NCBI RefSeq assembly: GCF_023283885.1
Contig: NZ_JAKILA010000014.1
Location: forward strand, 51,160-115,159
DNA: 64,000 nucleotides
Direction of reading: 5' to 3'
Origin: Shewanella basaltis
Lineage (GTDB): Bacteria > Pseudomonadota > Gammaproteobacteria > Enterobacterales > Shewanellaceae
This document shows positions 52,916 through 63,400 of this stretch, in pieces (position 1 is the first letter of the stretch; every line of letters begins with the position of its first letter). The notes below the pieces were generated by a model. That model was not told where the DNA came from. It worked only from the letters and a program-made list of their open reading frames with translations, and did not search any database. The position numbers were made by a program, and so were the translations under genes.

Positions 52916-54033
52916 TGACTCAAGAAGTAATATTTCAAACATTAGGCACGCTATCTGGACAATCTATCGGTATCGTGACCCTCAACATTGAAAAAGCCCT
53001 CAATGCACTAACCTTAAATATGGTTGCAGCAATGCAAACCCAATTAAGCCGCTGGCAGGCAGACGACAGCATTGCCTGTGTGGTGTTACAAGGGGCTGGC
53101 GAAAAAGCATTTTGCGCCGGTGGTGATGTGCGCGCCATTTATCATGCATCCATTGCCAATCCCAATAACATCACAGACGAGGCATGTGGATTTTTTACCC
53201 AAGAATACCAACTGGACTATTTACTGCATCAATACAGCAAACCAGTATTAGTGTGGGGTGACGGCATTGTGATGGGCGGCGGACTGGGGTTAATGGCGGG
53301 TGGCAGTCATCGCATTGTGACTGAACGCAGCCGAGTTGCCATGCCCGAGGTCACTATCGGTTTATACCCCGATGTGGGCGGCAGTTATTTTTTAAATCGC
53401 ATGCCAGGTAAAACAGGGCTATTTTTAGGCTTAACTGCCTACAACATGAACGCTAGCGATGCGCTTTATGTTGAACTGGGTAATCATTATTTGCCAAGCG
53501 ATCAACAAGAGCCATTATTTGATGCCATGGCCGATCTCAATTGGAGCCATGACATTGCACAAAATCATCAGCTGTTAACTGATTTGTTGACCAATATGTC
53601 AGCAGCGCACCGTGCCACATTGCCAATGAGCCACTTACAGCAATTTCAAGCTCAAATCGATTTATTAATGGCAGGTGACATTGAAGATGTACACCATCAA
53701 TTATCGACCTTAAACACTGAACTAGAATGGCTTCAACGGGCGCAAAAAACGGCTTTAGCTGGTAGCCCAATAAGCTGGCATTTAATTTTTGCCCAAGCCC
53801 AATTAGGCACAGAACTGAGTTTAGCGCAATGCTTTCAATGGGAGCTTGGTGTCAGCGTAAATTGCTGCTCTATAGGGGACTTTTGCGAAGGCGTTCGAGC
53901 ACTGTTAATCGATAAAGATCGCCAACCTAACTGGCAATTTAGCCATGTGAGTTCGGTTGAGCCGAGCCGAATTAAGCAACTGATCACATCGCCCTGGGAC
54001 CCTAAAGCCCACCCATTAGCTGACTTTAAGTAA
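52915..54033 (+). CDS. 3-hydroxyisobutyryl-CoA hydrolase
   Basis: A 372-residue crotonase-superfamily thioesterase. It releases 3-hydroxyisobutyrate from its CoA ester and so prevents build-up of toxic methacrylyl-CoA. Family segments are FCAGGDVRAIYHA near 67-79, WGDGIVMGGGLGLMAGGSHRIVTE near 117-140, and MPEVTIGLYPDVGGSYFLNR, which contains the conserved Glu and Asp of HIBCH enzymes. The C-terminal third is the extra HIBCH helix bundle. The ATG at 52915 overlaps the preceding stop, with GGAAG eight bases upstream; a TTG 15 bases earlier is disfavoured. Confidence 0.93.
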   Translation: MTQEVIFQTLGTLSGQSIGIVTLNIEKALNALTLNMVAAMQTQLSRWQADDSIACVVLQGAGEKAFCAGGDVRAIYHASIANPNNITDEACGFFTQEYQLDYLLHQYSKPVLVWGDGIVMGGGLGLMAGGSHRIVTERSRVAMPEVTIGLYPDVGGSYFLNRMPGKTGLFLGLTAYNMNASDALYVELGNHYLPSDQQEPLFDAMADLNWSHDIAQNHQLLTDLLTNMSAAHRATLPMSHLQQFQAQIDLLMAGDIEDVHHQLSTLNTELEWLQRAQKTALAGSPISWHLIFAQAQLGTELSLAQCFQWELGVSVNCCSIGDFCEGVRALLIDKDRQPNWQFSHVSSVEPSRIKQLITSPWDPKAHPLADFK

Positions 54034-54047
54034 TAAGGAATATTATC

Positions 54048-54947
54048 ATGGCAACAGTAGCATTTATTGGTTTAGGTAATATGGGCGGCCCAATGGCGGC
54101 CAACTTGATTAAAGCGGGCATGACAGTCACCGTATTTGATTTAAACCCTGCCGCGGTTGACGCCTTAACAGCGCAAGGGGCGCTCAGTGCAAAAACGGCT
54201 TGTGGTGCAGCGGCAGCGGCCGACGTTGTGATTACCATGTTGCCAGCGGGTAAGCATGTGCGAGGCTTATACCTGGGTGATGCCAATAACAAAGGCCTGC
54301 TGGATGTGGTTTCTAAACATGCATTATTAATTGACTGCTCAACCATCGATGCCGACACTGCGCGGTTAGTAGGGGCTAAGGCTGCAGAAAAGGGCATTGA
54401 ATTTATGGATGCGCCAGTATCGGGTGGTACCGCAGGCGCCGCAGCGGGCACACTGACCTTTATTTGTGGCGGTTCAGATGCTGCCTATGCTAAAGCCCAA
54501 GCGGTATTGACCGTAATGGGCGGCAATATTTTTCATGCTGGTGGCGTCGGCGCAGGGCAGATTGCCAAGATATGTAATAACATGCTGCTGTCGGTGTTAA
54601 TGGTGGGCACTAGCGAGTCATTACAATTAGGTCTCGATAATGGCTTAGATCCTAAGGTGTTGTCTGATATTATGAAGGTCAGTAGCGGTGGCAACTGGAC
54701 GCTAGAGAAATACAATCCATGTCCAGGTGTGATGGAAAACGTCCCCTCGTCTAAAGGCTATCAAGGCGGCTTTATGGTTGAGCTTATGGTAAAAGATTTA
54801 GGCTTATCGCAAGAAGCTGCCCTTGCTTCTAACTCGAGTACACCTATGGGCTCACTGGCTCGCAGTTTGTATGTAAACCATGCTCGTCAAGGCAATGGTA
54901 GTCGCGATTTTTCGAGTATTTTTGAACAGTTTTCAAAGAAAAAATAA
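54048..54947 (+). CDS. mmsB: 3-hydroxyisobutyrate dehydrogenase
   Basis: A 299-residue beta-hydroxyacid dehydrogenase oxidising 3-hydroxyisobutyrate to methylmalonate semialdehyde with NAD+, the substrate of MmsA. It has the NAD-binding FIGLGNMGGPMAANL at 5-19, the substrate-binding DAPVSGGTAGAAAGTL near 122-137, and the catalytic Lys in GQIAKICNNML near 172. AAGGA precedes the ATG, 14 bp after the hydrolase gene. The strongly Gly/Ala-rich sequence is typical of the family. The assignment is firm because hydrolase, MmsB and MmsA form successive steps in one operon. Confidence 0.94.
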   Translation: MATVAFIGLGNMGGPMAANLIKAGMTVTVFDLNPAAVDALTAQGALSAKTACGAAAAADVVITMLPAGKHVRGLYLGDANNKGLLDVVSKHALLIDCSTIDADTARLVGAKAAEKGIEFMDAPVSGGTAGAAAGTLTFICGGSDAAYAKAQAVLTVMGGNIFHAGGVGAGQIAKICNNMLLSVLMVGTSESLQLGLDNGLDPKVLSDIMKVSSGGNWTLEKYNPCPGVMENVPSSKGYQGGFMVELMVKDLGLSQEAALASNSSTPMGSLARSLYVNHARQGNGSRDFSSIFEQFSKKK

Positions 54948-54959
54948 AGGATTCAGTTG

Positions 54960-55718
54960 ATGGAATTAAAAGATAAGGTTGTCGTCATTACTGGCGGAGC
55001 AGGTGGTTTAGGTCTGTCTATGGCACACGATTTAGCTGCTCAAGGGGCTAAATTGGCGCTTATCGATGTTGACCAAACCAAGCTTGAACAAGCCTGTGCA
55101 GATTTAGGCGCAACAACTGAAGTACAAGGTTACGCCTTAGATATTACCGACGAAGAAGATGTCGTCGCCGGGTTTAAATACATTGTTGAAGATTTTGGCC
55201 AGGTGAATGTGTTAATTAATAACGCCGGTATTTTACGTGACGGCTTAATGGTGAAAGCCAAAGATGGCGTGGTGACCGACCGCATGTCGTATCAGCAGTT
55301 TCAGTCGGTTATTAATGTCAATTTAACGGGCAGTTTTTTATGTGGGCGCGAAGCGACTGCAGCCATGATTGAAACCAAGCAAGCTGGGGTGATTATTAAT
55401 ATTTCTAGCCTAGCTAAAGCCGGTAACATGGGCCAATCTAACTATTCGGCATCTAAAGCCGGTGTTGCGGCTATGTCTGTGGGTTGGGCCAAAGAGTTAG
55501 CGCGCTACAATATTCGCAGCGCTGCGGTGGCTCCTGGTGTCATCGCCACTGAAATGACCGCCGCCATGAAGCCAGAAGCACTAGAGCGTTTAGAGAAAAT
55601 GGTGCCAGTAGGGCGTTTAGGTCAGCCAGAAGAGATCGCATCTACGGTGCGTTTTATCATCGAAAATGATTATGTAAACGGCCGCGTATTTGAGATTGAC
55701 GGTGGTATTCGTCTATAG
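54960..55718 (+). CDS. SDR-family dehydrogenase of the valine/isoleucine operon
   Basis: A 252-residue short-chain dehydrogenase. It has the nucleotide-binding TGGAGGLG near 11-18, NNAGILRDG near 89-97, and the catalytic Ser and Y-x-x-x-K in ISSLAKAGNMGQSNYSASKAG near 152-172. It is commonly annotated as 3-oxoacyl-ACP reductase or 3-hydroxyacyl-CoA dehydrogenase. In this operon a 3-hydroxy-2-methylbutyryl-CoA dehydrogenase role (isoleucine branch), feeding the thiolase, is plausible but unproven. A TTG three bases upstream is an alternative start. Last gene of the operon, ended by a strong terminator. Confidence 0.87.
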   Translation: MELKDKVVVITGGAGGLGLSMAHDLAAQGAKLALIDVDQTKLEQACADLGATTEVQGYALDITDEEDVVAGFKYIVEDFGQVNVLINNAGILRDGLMVKAKDGVVTDRMSYQQFQSVINVNLTGSFLCGREATAAMIETKQAGVIINISSLAKAGNMGQSNYSASKAGVAAMSVGWAKELARYNIRSAAVAPGVIATEMTAAMKPEALERLEKMVPVGRLGQPEEIASTVRFIIENDYVNGRVFEIDGGIRL

Positions 55719-55755
55719 AGCAGTGGTATTTAGCTAACTCTGTTTGTTATGATGC

Positions 55756-55795
55756 AGTCACGCCGAGCTTTTGCTCGGCGTGACTTTTTATTTTT
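55756..55795 (+). terminator. Strong rho-independent terminator of the valine operon
   Basis: AGTCACGCCGAGC and GCTCGGCGTGACT form a perfect 13-bp GC-rich stem with a TTTT loop, followed by TTTTATTTTT. Confidence 0.95.
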
Positions 55796-55808
55796 AGGGA
55801 TTAATCAC

Positions 55809-56048
55809 GTGGCAAAATTAGAACTCATTTTAAAAAAAATCATGCTTATCGTGGGGATCCTAGGTGTGGTTATTATTTATGGCGGCTTTTTGTTTTTGTT
55901 TTTTTCAGGACGTTCAACCGCTGCGCTGCCGTGGTTTTTACTTATTTCGCCATGGATTTGTGTGTATTTTGGCCTAAGCCATGTGCAGCAGGTGGCGGTG
56001 ATTAACTGGTTTGTGGGTAAGTTCAGTTTTAAAAAGTCATCTAAGTAA
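55809..56048 (+). CDS. Small two-pass membrane protein, unknown function
   Basis: A 79-residue protein with two hydrophobic segments (about 10-32 and 41-60) and a basic C-terminus (KFSFKKSSK). The open frame extends upstream through the terminator hairpin, which cannot be coding, so I take the GTG at 55809, with AGGGA placed nine bases upstream. It is followed 9 bp later by the EamA-family transporter and is probably co-transcribed with it. No family was recognised. Confidence 0.6.
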   Translation: MAKLELILKKIMLIVGILGVVIIYGGFLFLFFSGRSTAALPWFLLISPWICVYFGLSHVQQVAVINWFVGKFSFKKSSK

Positions 56049-56057
56049 GGTTATCTT

Positions 56058-57023
56058 ATGGCACCTGCCTCGCCGCTATCACGTAGCGCACTGACATTTT
56101 ACACCTTAATCGCCTTAATCGCATTTGCCGCTAATTCGGTACTTTGCCGCCTTGCACTGTCAAATGAACAAGCTTTGCCACTCATTGACCCGAGTAGTTT
56201 TACTGCCATACGCTTAGCATCCGGTGCGTTAATGCTGGCGTTATTGATGCATCTTAGCTCAGCAAAAAACCGTACAACATTGAATAATTCTTCAGCACAA
56301 CCTCATGGCAGTTTTCTTGCTGCGGCCTTGTTGTTTGTTTATGCCATTGGGTTTTCGTACGCTTATGTGCTGCTAGACACCGCAACGGGTGCATTAGTAT
56401 TATTTGCCGCAGTGCAAATGAGCATGATGTTGATGAGTTACATACAAGGTCATCGCCTAAACCGGCTTGAAATCCTTGGCGCACTAATCGCGTTTGCGGG
56501 CTTTGGCTATTTAGTTTGGCCAAGCGTTGTGGTGGCTCATGGCGAGTTATCAATCACTGGCATGGTACTTATGGCCATCAGTGGTTGTGCATGGGGCGGT
56601 TATACACTCTTGGGTAAAGGTACAGCTAAGCCATTGTTTGCTACTGGGTATAATTTTATTCGCACCATACCCTTAGTATTATTGATGCTTGCTCTAGTCT
56701 GGCTGTTATCTAGCTTGATGCCCGTCGATGCTATGCAATCATCAGCAGGGCTGGCATTTAATGTCAGTTCACAAGGCGTGTTACTGGCAATATTGTCTGG
56801 TGCGTTGGCCTCGGGCGTGGGTTATGCATTATGGTATCGAGCGCTTAGCGGGTTAAGCGCCAATCATGCGGCGGTATTACAACTGTTAGTTCCGGTCATT
56901 GCCGCTGTGGGTGGCGTCATTTTTGTTGGCGAGCAACTGAGTGTTCATCTGATCCTTTGCGCCAGTATTATTTTGTTTGGCATTGCGCTGGTGATTGTCG
57001 CTAAAACAACCAATAAACTTTAA
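56058..57023 (+). CDS. EamA/DMT-family transporter
   Basis: A 321-residue ten-segment inner-membrane protein with the internal duplication of EamA transporters (two halves of about 150 residues). FAANSVLCRLAL near 22-33, SFTAIRLASGALMLALL and the second-half VIAAVGGVIFVGEQLS match the family. Many exporters of amino acids and metabolites belong here, and the substrate cannot be assigned. AAGG precedes the ATG, 9 bp after the small membrane protein. It is followed 26 bp later by the M14 peptidase gene, so the three genes may form one unit. Confidence 0.85.
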   Translation: MAPASPLSRSALTFYTLIALIAFAANSVLCRLALSNEQALPLIDPSSFTAIRLASGALMLALLMHLSSAKNRTTLNNSSAQPHGSFLAAALLFVYAIGFSYAYVLLDTATGALVLFAAVQMSMMLMSYIQGHRLNRLEILGALIAFAGFGYLVWPSVVVAHGELSITGMVLMAISGCAWGGYTLLGKGTAKPLFATGYNFIRTIPLVLLMLALVWLLSSLMPVDAMQSSAGLAFNVSSQGVLLAILSGALASGVGYALWYRALSGLSANHAAVLQLLVPVIAAVGGVIFVGEQLSVHLILCASIILFGIALVIVAKTTNKL

Positions 57024-57049
57024 CTAGCATTAACCAGAAAAGAGGTTTC

Positions 57050-57967
57050 ATGACAGATTCGACCCCATACCACATCGGCACTCCAGGGCAAAAATGGACC
57101 GATGCAGATAAAGCCCAATGGCTTGCACAAGTGACCATAAAACGCTCATATCAAGATGAAGTGGTTAGCAAGTTAAGCCCGCTTGCCAAGGAGTTTGAAC
57201 AGGTGCAATACGGCGCGTTATCTTATGACGTCGATAAGTATCCGTTATTTGCTTTTAAGTCTCGCAATTGGGATAACAGCAAAAAGACCATTTTAGTCAC
57301 AGGCGGCGTGCACGGGTACGAAACCAGTGGTGTGCATGGTGCTATTCAATTTTTAGCTACAAAAGCCAAACATTACAGTCAGTTTTTTAATATTGCCGTG
57401 GCTCCGTGTATCAGCCCATGGGGATATGAAACCATTAACCGTTGGAATCCTAAAGCGATAGATCCCAACCGTTCATTTTACGCCAATAGCCCAGCTGAAG
57501 AGTCGGCGGCATTAATGGCGTTTGTGGCTACCCTCGGTGAGGTGTATGCCCACATAGACTTACATGAAACCACCGACACAGACGAACTCGAATTTAGGCC
57601 GCTATTGTCGGCCCGTGATGGTGTCGAATACGAAAAAGGCATTATTCCTGATGGTTTTTATTTGGTTGGCGATAGCGATAATCCCACCCCTGAGTTTCAA
57701 AAAGCCATTATCGATGCCGTGGCTAAAGTGACTCACATTGCACCAGATGACAATGGCCAGTTGATTGAAGTACCCATTGAGCAATTTGGCGTGATTAATT
57801 ATCCAGTTAAAAAGCTTAGCCTGTGCGCCGGCATCACTCACAATCACTTTAACACCACCACCGAAGTGTACCCCGACAGCCCTCATGTGACCGCTCAACA
57901 ATGTAACGATGCGCAAGTCGCCGCAATTACTGGCGGGCTTGATTATATTATTAAAGTAATTAAATAA
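57050..57967 (+). CDS. M14-family zinc carboxypeptidase-like protein
   Basis: A 305-residue cytoplasmic metallopeptidase-like enzyme. Zinc ligands fit H88-x-x-E91 (GGVHGYETSG) and H172 (HIDLHETTD). R141 in DPNRSF and a late Glu in NTTTEVYPD fit substrate-binding and catalytic roles. The M14 superfamily includes carboxypeptidases and the AstE/aspartoacylase deacylases; this subgroup has no signal peptide and no known substrate here. AAGAGG precedes the ATG. A perfect 10-bp-arm hairpin (57976-58006) follows the stop, with T residues only in its loop. Confidence 0.85.
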   Translation: MTDSTPYHIGTPGQKWTDADKAQWLAQVTIKRSYQDEVVSKLSPLAKEFEQVQYGALSYDVDKYPLFAFKSRNWDNSKKTILVTGGVHGYETSGVHGAIQFLATKAKHYSQFFNIAVAPCISPWGYETINRWNPKAIDPNRSFYANSPAEESAALMAFVATLGEVYAHIDLHETTDTDELEFRPLLSARDGVEYEKGIIPDGFYLVGDSDNPTPEFQKAIIDAVAKVTHIAPDDNGQLIEVPIEQFGVINYPVKKLSLCAGITHNHFNTTTEVYPDSPHVTAQQCNDAQVAAITGGLDYIIKVIK

Positions 57968-58208
57968 TTAATGCGTTGCTGGTGCGATTTTTTGTTGCAC
58001 CAGCAAAGCCGTATGATAGGTTGATAAATAAGCCAGAAATCCTTACAATGTCGCGCTTTACATTCACTCCTTCGGCGATGCCGTATACCAGTTTCAATCT
58101 CATTATTTTTTGGTTTACAGTCAGTTTACGTCATAGCGATGTCAAATTGCGCCATTAAGCTATAATGTGATACCGGTTTAAACACACAACACGATTTGGA
58201 ATTTCATT

Positions 58209-59801
58209 TTGATTACAACAGCTAACATCACAATGCAGTTTGGCGCTAAGCCACTGTTTGAAAATATCTCTGTCAAATTTGGTGGCGGTAATCGCTACGG
58301 TTTAATTGGCGCGAATGGTTGTGGTAAATCCACCTTTATGAAAATCCTTGCCGGTGATCTAGAGCCATCAAGCGGTAACGTATCGTTAGATGTTAACGAG
58401 CGCATGGGTAAATTAAACCAGGACCAATTTGCCTACGAAACATATTCAGTGGTCGACACTGTGATCATGGGCCACCGTGAGCTATGGAAAGTAAAGCAAG
58501 AGCGTGACCGCATTTATTCTTTACCTGAAATGAGCGAAGAAGACGGCATCAAAGTGGCCGAGCTTGAAATGGAATTTGCTGAAATGGACGGTTACACCGC
58601 AGAATCTCGCGCCGGTGACTTATTATTAGGTGTAGGCATTGGCACCGAACAGCACTTTGGGTTAATGAGTGAAATTGCCCCAGGTTTTAAACTGCGAGTA
58701 TTGTTAGCTCAAGCATTGTTTTCTGATCCAGATTTGCTGTTACTCGATGAGCCAACCAACAACTTGGACATCGATACCATTCGTTGGTTACAAGACATGT
58801 TAAACCAACGTAACAGTACCATGATCATCATTTCCCATGACCGTTACTTTTTAAACTCAGTGTGTACCCACATGGCTGACTTAGATTACGGCGAACTGCG
58901 TGTTTACCCAGGTAACTACGACGAATACATGATGGCTTCTCAACAAGCACGTGAACGCTTAATGAGCGACAACGCCAAGAAAAAAGCCCAAATTGCTGAA
59001 CTGCAAACCTTCGTTGCCCGTTTCTCGGCTAACGCATCTAAGGCAAAACAAGCTACGTCGCGCGCTAAACAGATTGATAAAATTAAGCTTGATGACATTA
59101 AAGCCTCTAGCCGTGTTAATCCGTTTATCCGTTTCGAACAAGAAAAGAAACTATTCCGTAACGCATTGGTTGTCGAAAACCTTGCAAAAGGCTATGACAC
59201 GCCGCTGTTCAGCAAGTTTGACCTAATGGTTGAAGTGGGCGAGCGCATTGCCATTTTAGGCCAAAACGGTGTGGGTAAAACCACCTTGCTACGTACCTTA
59301 GTGCACGACATTCCACAAGATGAAGGTACCATTCACTGGTCTGAAAACAGCAACATTGGTTACTACGCACAGGATCATGAAGCAGACTTTGCTAACGACA
59401 TGACCTTATTTGAGTGGATGAGCCAATGGCGCAAAGAAAACGATGACGACCAATCTGTACGCGGTATTTTAGGCCGTATGCTGTTTGGCGCCGATGACAT
59501 TAAAAAGTCTGTTAAAGTATTGTCTGGTGGTGAAAAAGGCCGCATGTACTTTGGTAAACTTATCATGCAAAAGCCAAACATCTTATTGCTCGATGAACCG
59601 ACTAACCACATGGATATGGAATCAATCGAGTCATTAAACAACGCCCTTGAGAAATACGAAGGCACACTAATGTTCGTCTCTCACGACCGTGCATTTGTAT
59701 CGTCACTTGCTACGCGTATTCTTGAAATTACCCCACAAGGTATTAACGACTTTAAAGGCACTTACGATGAGTTTCTTGCCAGTAAAGGTATTGAAGGTTA
59801 A
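58209..59801 (+). CDS. ybiT: ABC-F ATPase YbiT
   Basis: A 530-residue soluble ABC-F protein, very similar throughout to E. coli YbiT. Two ABC domains have Walker [10 protein letters not shown] near 34-42 and GQNGVGKTT near 351-359, two LLLDEPTN(N/H) Walker B/signature regions, and a linker (about 245-320) that in this family reaches the ribosomal peptidyl-transferase centre. ABC-F proteins modulate translation, not transport; no membrane segment is present. It starts with TTG at 58209, since no ATG gives the family N-terminus, with GGA upstream. A clear terminator follows. Confidence 0.95.
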   Translation: MITTANITMQFGAKPLFENISVKFGGGNRYGLIGANGCGKSTFMKILAGDLEPSSGNVSLDVNERMGKLNQDQFAYETYSVVDTVIMGHRELWKVKQERDRIYSLPEMSEEDGIKVAELEMEFAEMDGYTAESRAGDLLLGVGIGTEQHFGLMSEIAPGFKLRVLLAQALFSDPDLLLLDEPTNNLDIDTIRWLQDMLNQRNSTMIIISHDRYFLNSVCTHMADLDYGELRVYPGNYDEYMMASQQARERLMSDNAKKKAQIAELQTFVARFSANASKAKQATSRAKQIDKIKLDDIKASSRVNPFIRFEQEKKLFRNALVVENLAKGYDTPLFSKFDLMVEVGERIAILGQNGVGKTTLLRTLVHDIPQDEGTIHWSENSNIGYYAQDHEADFANDMTLFEWMSQWRKENDDDQSVRGILGRMLFGADDIKKSVKVLSGGEKGRMYFGKLIMQKPNILLLDEPTNHMDMESIESLNNALEKYEGTLMFVSHDRAFVSSLATRILEITPQGINDFKGTYDEFLASKGIEG

Positions 59802-59834
59802 GTTAAGCCGCGTCTAATACTTGCAAAACAACTT

Positions 59835-59872
59835 AAAAGCCCTGAACAAATGTTCGGGGCTTTTTGTTTTTT
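59835..59872 (+). terminator. Rho-independent terminator after ybiT
   Basis: AAAAGCCCTGAAC and GTTCGGGGCTTTT pair with one wobble around AAAT, followed by TTTTTGTTTTTT. Confidence 0.9.
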
Positions 59873-59928
59873 AATTATTGTTTTAGCAATATACTCAAGC
59901 CATTAACCATTGCCAGGCAGACAAACAC

Positions 59929-60294
59929 ATGAGCATCACCCTCGAACAAGCCGCAAGCACCTTGAATGAACTCAAATGTCGAACTAACTTTAATATTAAG
60001 AATGTTACCGAATACATGCTCCCCGAGCTTAAAGAGCCAGTTTATGTGCATGTTGAAGGTAAAACGCCGTTATTGATAATTCGCCCAGCCTTTGAAGTTT
60101 TTTCAACTGAGCTTGCCACTATTGACGGCGTACATGCCAAATACGATTATTATCACAATGCACAAATGACCCGTTTTCCGACAAGGCAATATAAAGGCCT
60201 TAATGAAACACATTACGGCCTGGCATTTAGATTTGATACTGTTCAAGCCGTTGAACTGTTCATTAAACGCTTAATCGACATCGTTAAAGGATAA
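59929..60294 (+). CDS. Hypothetical 121-residue protein
   Basis: Not recognised. A soluble, mixed alpha/beta sequence with no signal peptide, membrane segment or cysteine motif; it has a single Cys at residue 17. The C-terminal half (HYGLAFRFDTVQAVELFIKRLIDIVKG) predicts a strand followed by an amphipathic helix. Composition and codon use look like those of a real gene, and the start follows GCCAGGC with weak Shine-Dalgarno support. It lies between ybiT and the alpha/beta hydrolase, 55 bp before the latter, so a shared transcript is possible. Confidence 0.65.
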   Translation: MSITLEQAASTLNELKCRTNFNIKNVTEYMLPELKEPVYVHVEGKTPLLIIRPAFEVFSTELATIDGVHAKYDYYHNAQMTRFPTRQYKGLNETHYGLAFRFDTVQAVELFIKRLIDIVKG

Positions 60295-60349
60295 TAAACC
60301 GTAATGCTAATAATCTGCGTGGCGATAACTAATTAGGAGGCCAATTATT

Positions 60350-61162
60350 ATGACAGAGCAATTTAATATTAATCAGTTTAATTGTTCTATTAGTGGTAAA
60401 GGCAGCACCTTATTATGGGCCCATGGTTTATGTGGCTGTATGCAAAGTGAAGATGCCATTGGCGTTTATGCATGGCATCGTTTTCCCAAAAAACTACAAC
60501 TTATTCGTTTTGACGCTATTGGCCACGGACTCTCAGCCCCTGGCGAGTCTGTTGAGGATTACCTTTGGCCAAACCTTGCCAAAGACATGTTGCGAGTTGC
60601 AGCACATTATCGTGCACCTATGCCTCTTATCTTAGGCGGTCAATCAATGGGGAGCGCAACCAGTTTATATGCGGCATTAGCACACCCAGATAAAGTTAAA
60701 GGCTTAGTGTTAATGACACCGCCTATTGGCTGGCAAGCAAGGGCTGCACAAATTGATTACTATCATAAAATAGCCAAAGCCGCACAAATACTAGGCGGAA
60801 AAGGCCTTGCAAACATGAATGCCAAGCATTTAGATAAAATGTTACCGGCGTGGTTAATTGATGCCCACAAACACAGTGTGCTGGGGATGTTAGATGGCTT
60901 AAAGTCAATGAAGCGTCAAACACTCCATCAACTGTTTACCGCAGCCGCGCAAAATGATTTGCCCAGCAAACAGCAACTTGCCACTATTGATGTTCCAACA
61001 CTGATATTGGCATGGGACGGTGACGATGCTCACCCTGTTGAAAGCGCAATGACCTTACAGCAATCGCTGCCTAACGCGCAATTGCATGTGGCTAAATCGA
61101 TGGTAGATGTTAATGAATGGCCAACATTAATCAGTGATTTTTGTCTTGCATTAAACCAATAG
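60350..61162 (+). CDS. Alpha/beta-hydrolase fold protein lacking an obvious catalytic His
   Basis: A 270-residue alpha/beta hydrolase. The oxyanion segment WAHGLCG is near 23-29, the nucleophile elbow is GQSMGS with S99, and the acid is probably in LAWDGDDAHP near 221-230. The usual late His (GxGH-type) is not seen: the matching segment reads AKSMVDVNEWPTLI. The protein may use another His, such as the one in DDAHP, or be a non-catalytic relative. A strong AGGAGG lies 11 bases before the ATG. The 170 bp to the chemoreceptor show no clear terminator. Confidence 0.82.
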   Translation: MTEQFNINQFNCSISGKGSTLLWAHGLCGCMQSEDAIGVYAWHRFPKKLQLIRFDAIGHGLSAPGESVEDYLWPNLAKDMLRVAAHYRAPMPLILGGQSMGSATSLYAALAHPDKVKGLVLMTPPIGWQARAAQIDYYHKIAKAAQILGGKGLANMNAKHLDKMLPAWLIDAHKHSVLGMLDGLKSMKRQTLHQLFTAAAQNDLPSKQQLATIDVPTLILAWDGDDAHPVESAMTLQQSLPNAQLHVAKSMVDVNEWPTLISDFCLALNQ

Positions 61163-61339
61163 CGTATATGGGCACAATGTATACCTCACAGTAGGTACAA
61201 GGGGCAGGTTACAACAATATTTGCTAAATTAGCTGTGAGCTATGTCAGAGTTTTATCTGTTTTTAATACCAAAATTAATCATATCAATTACCCTGAGCCG
61301 ACTATGATTATATTGACATAAAATAACAAAGGAATGTGT

Positions 61340-63340
61340 ATGAACTTGCAGTGGATTAGTAACTTAAAAATATCGCGTAAACTTGCTTTGTTGGTGTTGC
61401 CGCCTTTAGTGACCAGTATCATATTTGGTGGCATGTATGTCAGTAACGAGTACCGTACTCAGCAGCAACTTAGGTTAGTGATTGATTTATCCAATGTGGC
61501 TATTATCAATAGTGCACTTGTACACGAACTGCAAAAAGAGCGTGGTATGAGCGCAGGTTTTATCGGCTCAAAAGGCCAGTCATTTAAAGACGGGCTCCCT
61601 TCGCAACGCAGCCAAACCGATAACCAAATTAGCCGCTTTAAACAATTTGCTCAACAAGATGATTTTCCGGTTCAATTACAATCTACTTACGATCAAGTCG
61701 CCTCATCATTAACGCAATTGGCCAACATGCGGACAAAAGTCAGTAATTTAAGCGTGACAGTGGCAGAGCAGGTCGGTTACTACACCCAATTGAACACACA
61801 ACTATTGTCTATGGTCGATGAAGCTGCAAGTCAAAGTCTAGACAGCGAATTATCTATGCGACTCAAAGCATTTGCAGCTTACTTGCAGCTAAAAGAACGA
61901 GCAGGCATCGAGCGCGCTGTATTAAGCACAACTTTTGGTAATAGTGAGTTTGCGCCAGGTTTATACCGCAAATTTGTAACCTTAGTCGCCGAGCAACAAA
62001 CCTACGCAGAGCGTTTTAGCGCCGCCGCAACAACGAACAATGTCAATTTATTTAAGCAAGCACAACAAGGTTCAGCTACCGCAGAAGTGCAATCATTACG
62101 TGAAATTGCGTTTACTCAAGATGCCCAAGCCATGTTGCAGCAAAACCCAGAAGATTGGTTTAAAAAATCCACAGCACGGATCGAGATCCTAACCGATTTA
62201 GAAAAACAATTTGGTAGCGAACTCATTCAACTTAGCCAAACTAAACTGGCCCAGGCAACGCAGCATATGTACTACACCACAATATTACTGGTGTTGGCAT
62301 TAGCCTTTGTTATTGTTATTAGTATCACCATGTCAGGATACCTGCACCGCAGTTTAAGTGTATTACACAAACAAATGTTACATGCCGGCACTCAATTTGA
62401 TTTAACCACACGTTTACCCCAGCAGTCAGACGATGAATTTGGCCAAATATCCAACGCATTTAACCAAATGATGGCAGAGTTTGAAGATATCATTATAAAA
62501 GTGCGATCTAACGCTATTAACCTGGTCAATGCCGTTGAGCAAATGAATGGCTATACCCGTTCAATGCAAGCCGATGTACAACAAGGGTCGTCAGAGGCAG
62601 AACAAGTAGCCTCCGCCATGACACAAATGAGCGCAACCGTAAATGAAATTGCAGCCAATGCCGTTCAAGCCGCCGATGCAACAGCCAAAGTGAATATTGA
62701 AGCGAAAAGCGGTAATAATGATGTGAGTAAAACGGGCGAAGCCATTCAGATCCTTGCCAATGAAATTGCCGATGCCGCCGATGCCATAGGCCGTTTAGAT
62801 GCCGATGTGCAAAGCATTGTTAGCATTTTAGATGTGATTAGTTCAATCGCAGAGCAAACCAATTTGTTGGCACTCAATGCAGCAATTGAGGCCGCAAGGG
62901 CAGGAGAGCAAGGCCGAGGCTTTGCTGTGGTTGCTGACGAAGTAAGAACATTAGCGCAGCGGTCACAAAGCTCAACTGAAGATATAAAAAACATGACAGA
63001 TCGATTAAAGTCCGGTGCGGCGACAGCGGTTCAAGCCATGAAACGTGGCCAAGCACAAGCACAGCTTAGTGTTGAAGAGTCTAAACATGCAGGTAGTGAG
63101 CTTAAATTAATTGCAGAACATGTGGGGATTATTGACAGCATGAACGGGCAAATAGCAGCATCGACCCACGAGCAATCAGCGGTAGCTGAAGAAGTGAATC
63201 GTAATGCCATGAAAATCACCGAAATTTACCATCATACTCAGGAAGTATCACAACAACTGGCAGAGCTTAACGACAGCCTACTCAACGATGCCAGCAATAT
63301 GTCACGCCAAGTGAGTAAGTTTACCTTATCCAAAGACTAA
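61340..63340 (+). CDS. Methyl-accepting chemotaxis protein with NIT sensor domain
   Basis: A 666-residue chemoreceptor. A membrane segment (about 15-35) is followed by a periplasmic NIT (nitrate/nitrite sensing) domain with its signature [20 protein letters not shown] near 55-74. A second membrane segment (about 315-335), a HAMP domain (about 337-390) and a coiled-coil signalling domain follow, with the tip [32 protein letters not shown] near 501. NIT receptors are thought to respond to nitrate or nitrite, but ligand identity varies. ATG codons at 61334 and 61340 compete; AAGGA spacing favours 61340. The C-terminus lacks a pentapeptide tether for CheR. Confidence 0.92.
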   Translation: MNLQWISNLKISRKLALLVLPPLVTSIIFGGMYVSNEYRTQQQLRLVIDLSNVAIINSALVHELQKERGMSAGFIGSKGQSFKDGLPSQRSQTDNQISRFKQFAQQDDFPVQLQSTYDQVASSLTQLANMRTKVSNLSVTVAEQVGYYTQLNTQLLSMVDEAASQSLDSELSMRLKAFAAYLQLKERAGIERAVLSTTFGNSEFAPGLYRKFVTLVAEQQTYAERFSAAATTNNVNLFKQAQQGSATAEVQSLREIAFTQDAQAMLQQNPEDWFKKSTARIEILTDLEKQFGSELIQLSQTKLAQATQHMYYTTILLVLALAFVIVISITMSGYLHRSLSVLHKQMLHAGTQFDLTTRLPQQSDDEFGQISNAFNQMMAEFEDIIIKVRSNAINLVNAVEQMNGYTRSMQADVQQGSSEAEQVASAMTQMSATVNEIAANAVQAADATAKVNIEAKSGNNDVSKTGEAIQILANEIADAADAIGRLDADVQSIVSILDVISSIAEQTNLLALNAAIEAARAGEQGRGFAVVADEVRTLAQRSQSSTEDIKNMTDRLKSGAATAVQAMKRGQAQAQLSVEESKHAGSELKLIAEHVGIIDSMNGQIAASTHEQSAVAEEVNRNAMKITEIYHHTQEVSQQLAELNDSLLNDASNMSRQVSKFTLSKD

Positions 63341-63400
63341 GCAGATAAACCAACAGCAGCACCTCAAGGTCATCACTTAGTCGCTCGAATTAAATGATGA

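Noticed and set aside
57976..58158. 60-codon ORF between the M14 and ybiT genes
   Set aside because: Its start lies in a perfect hairpin and no ribosome-binding site is present.
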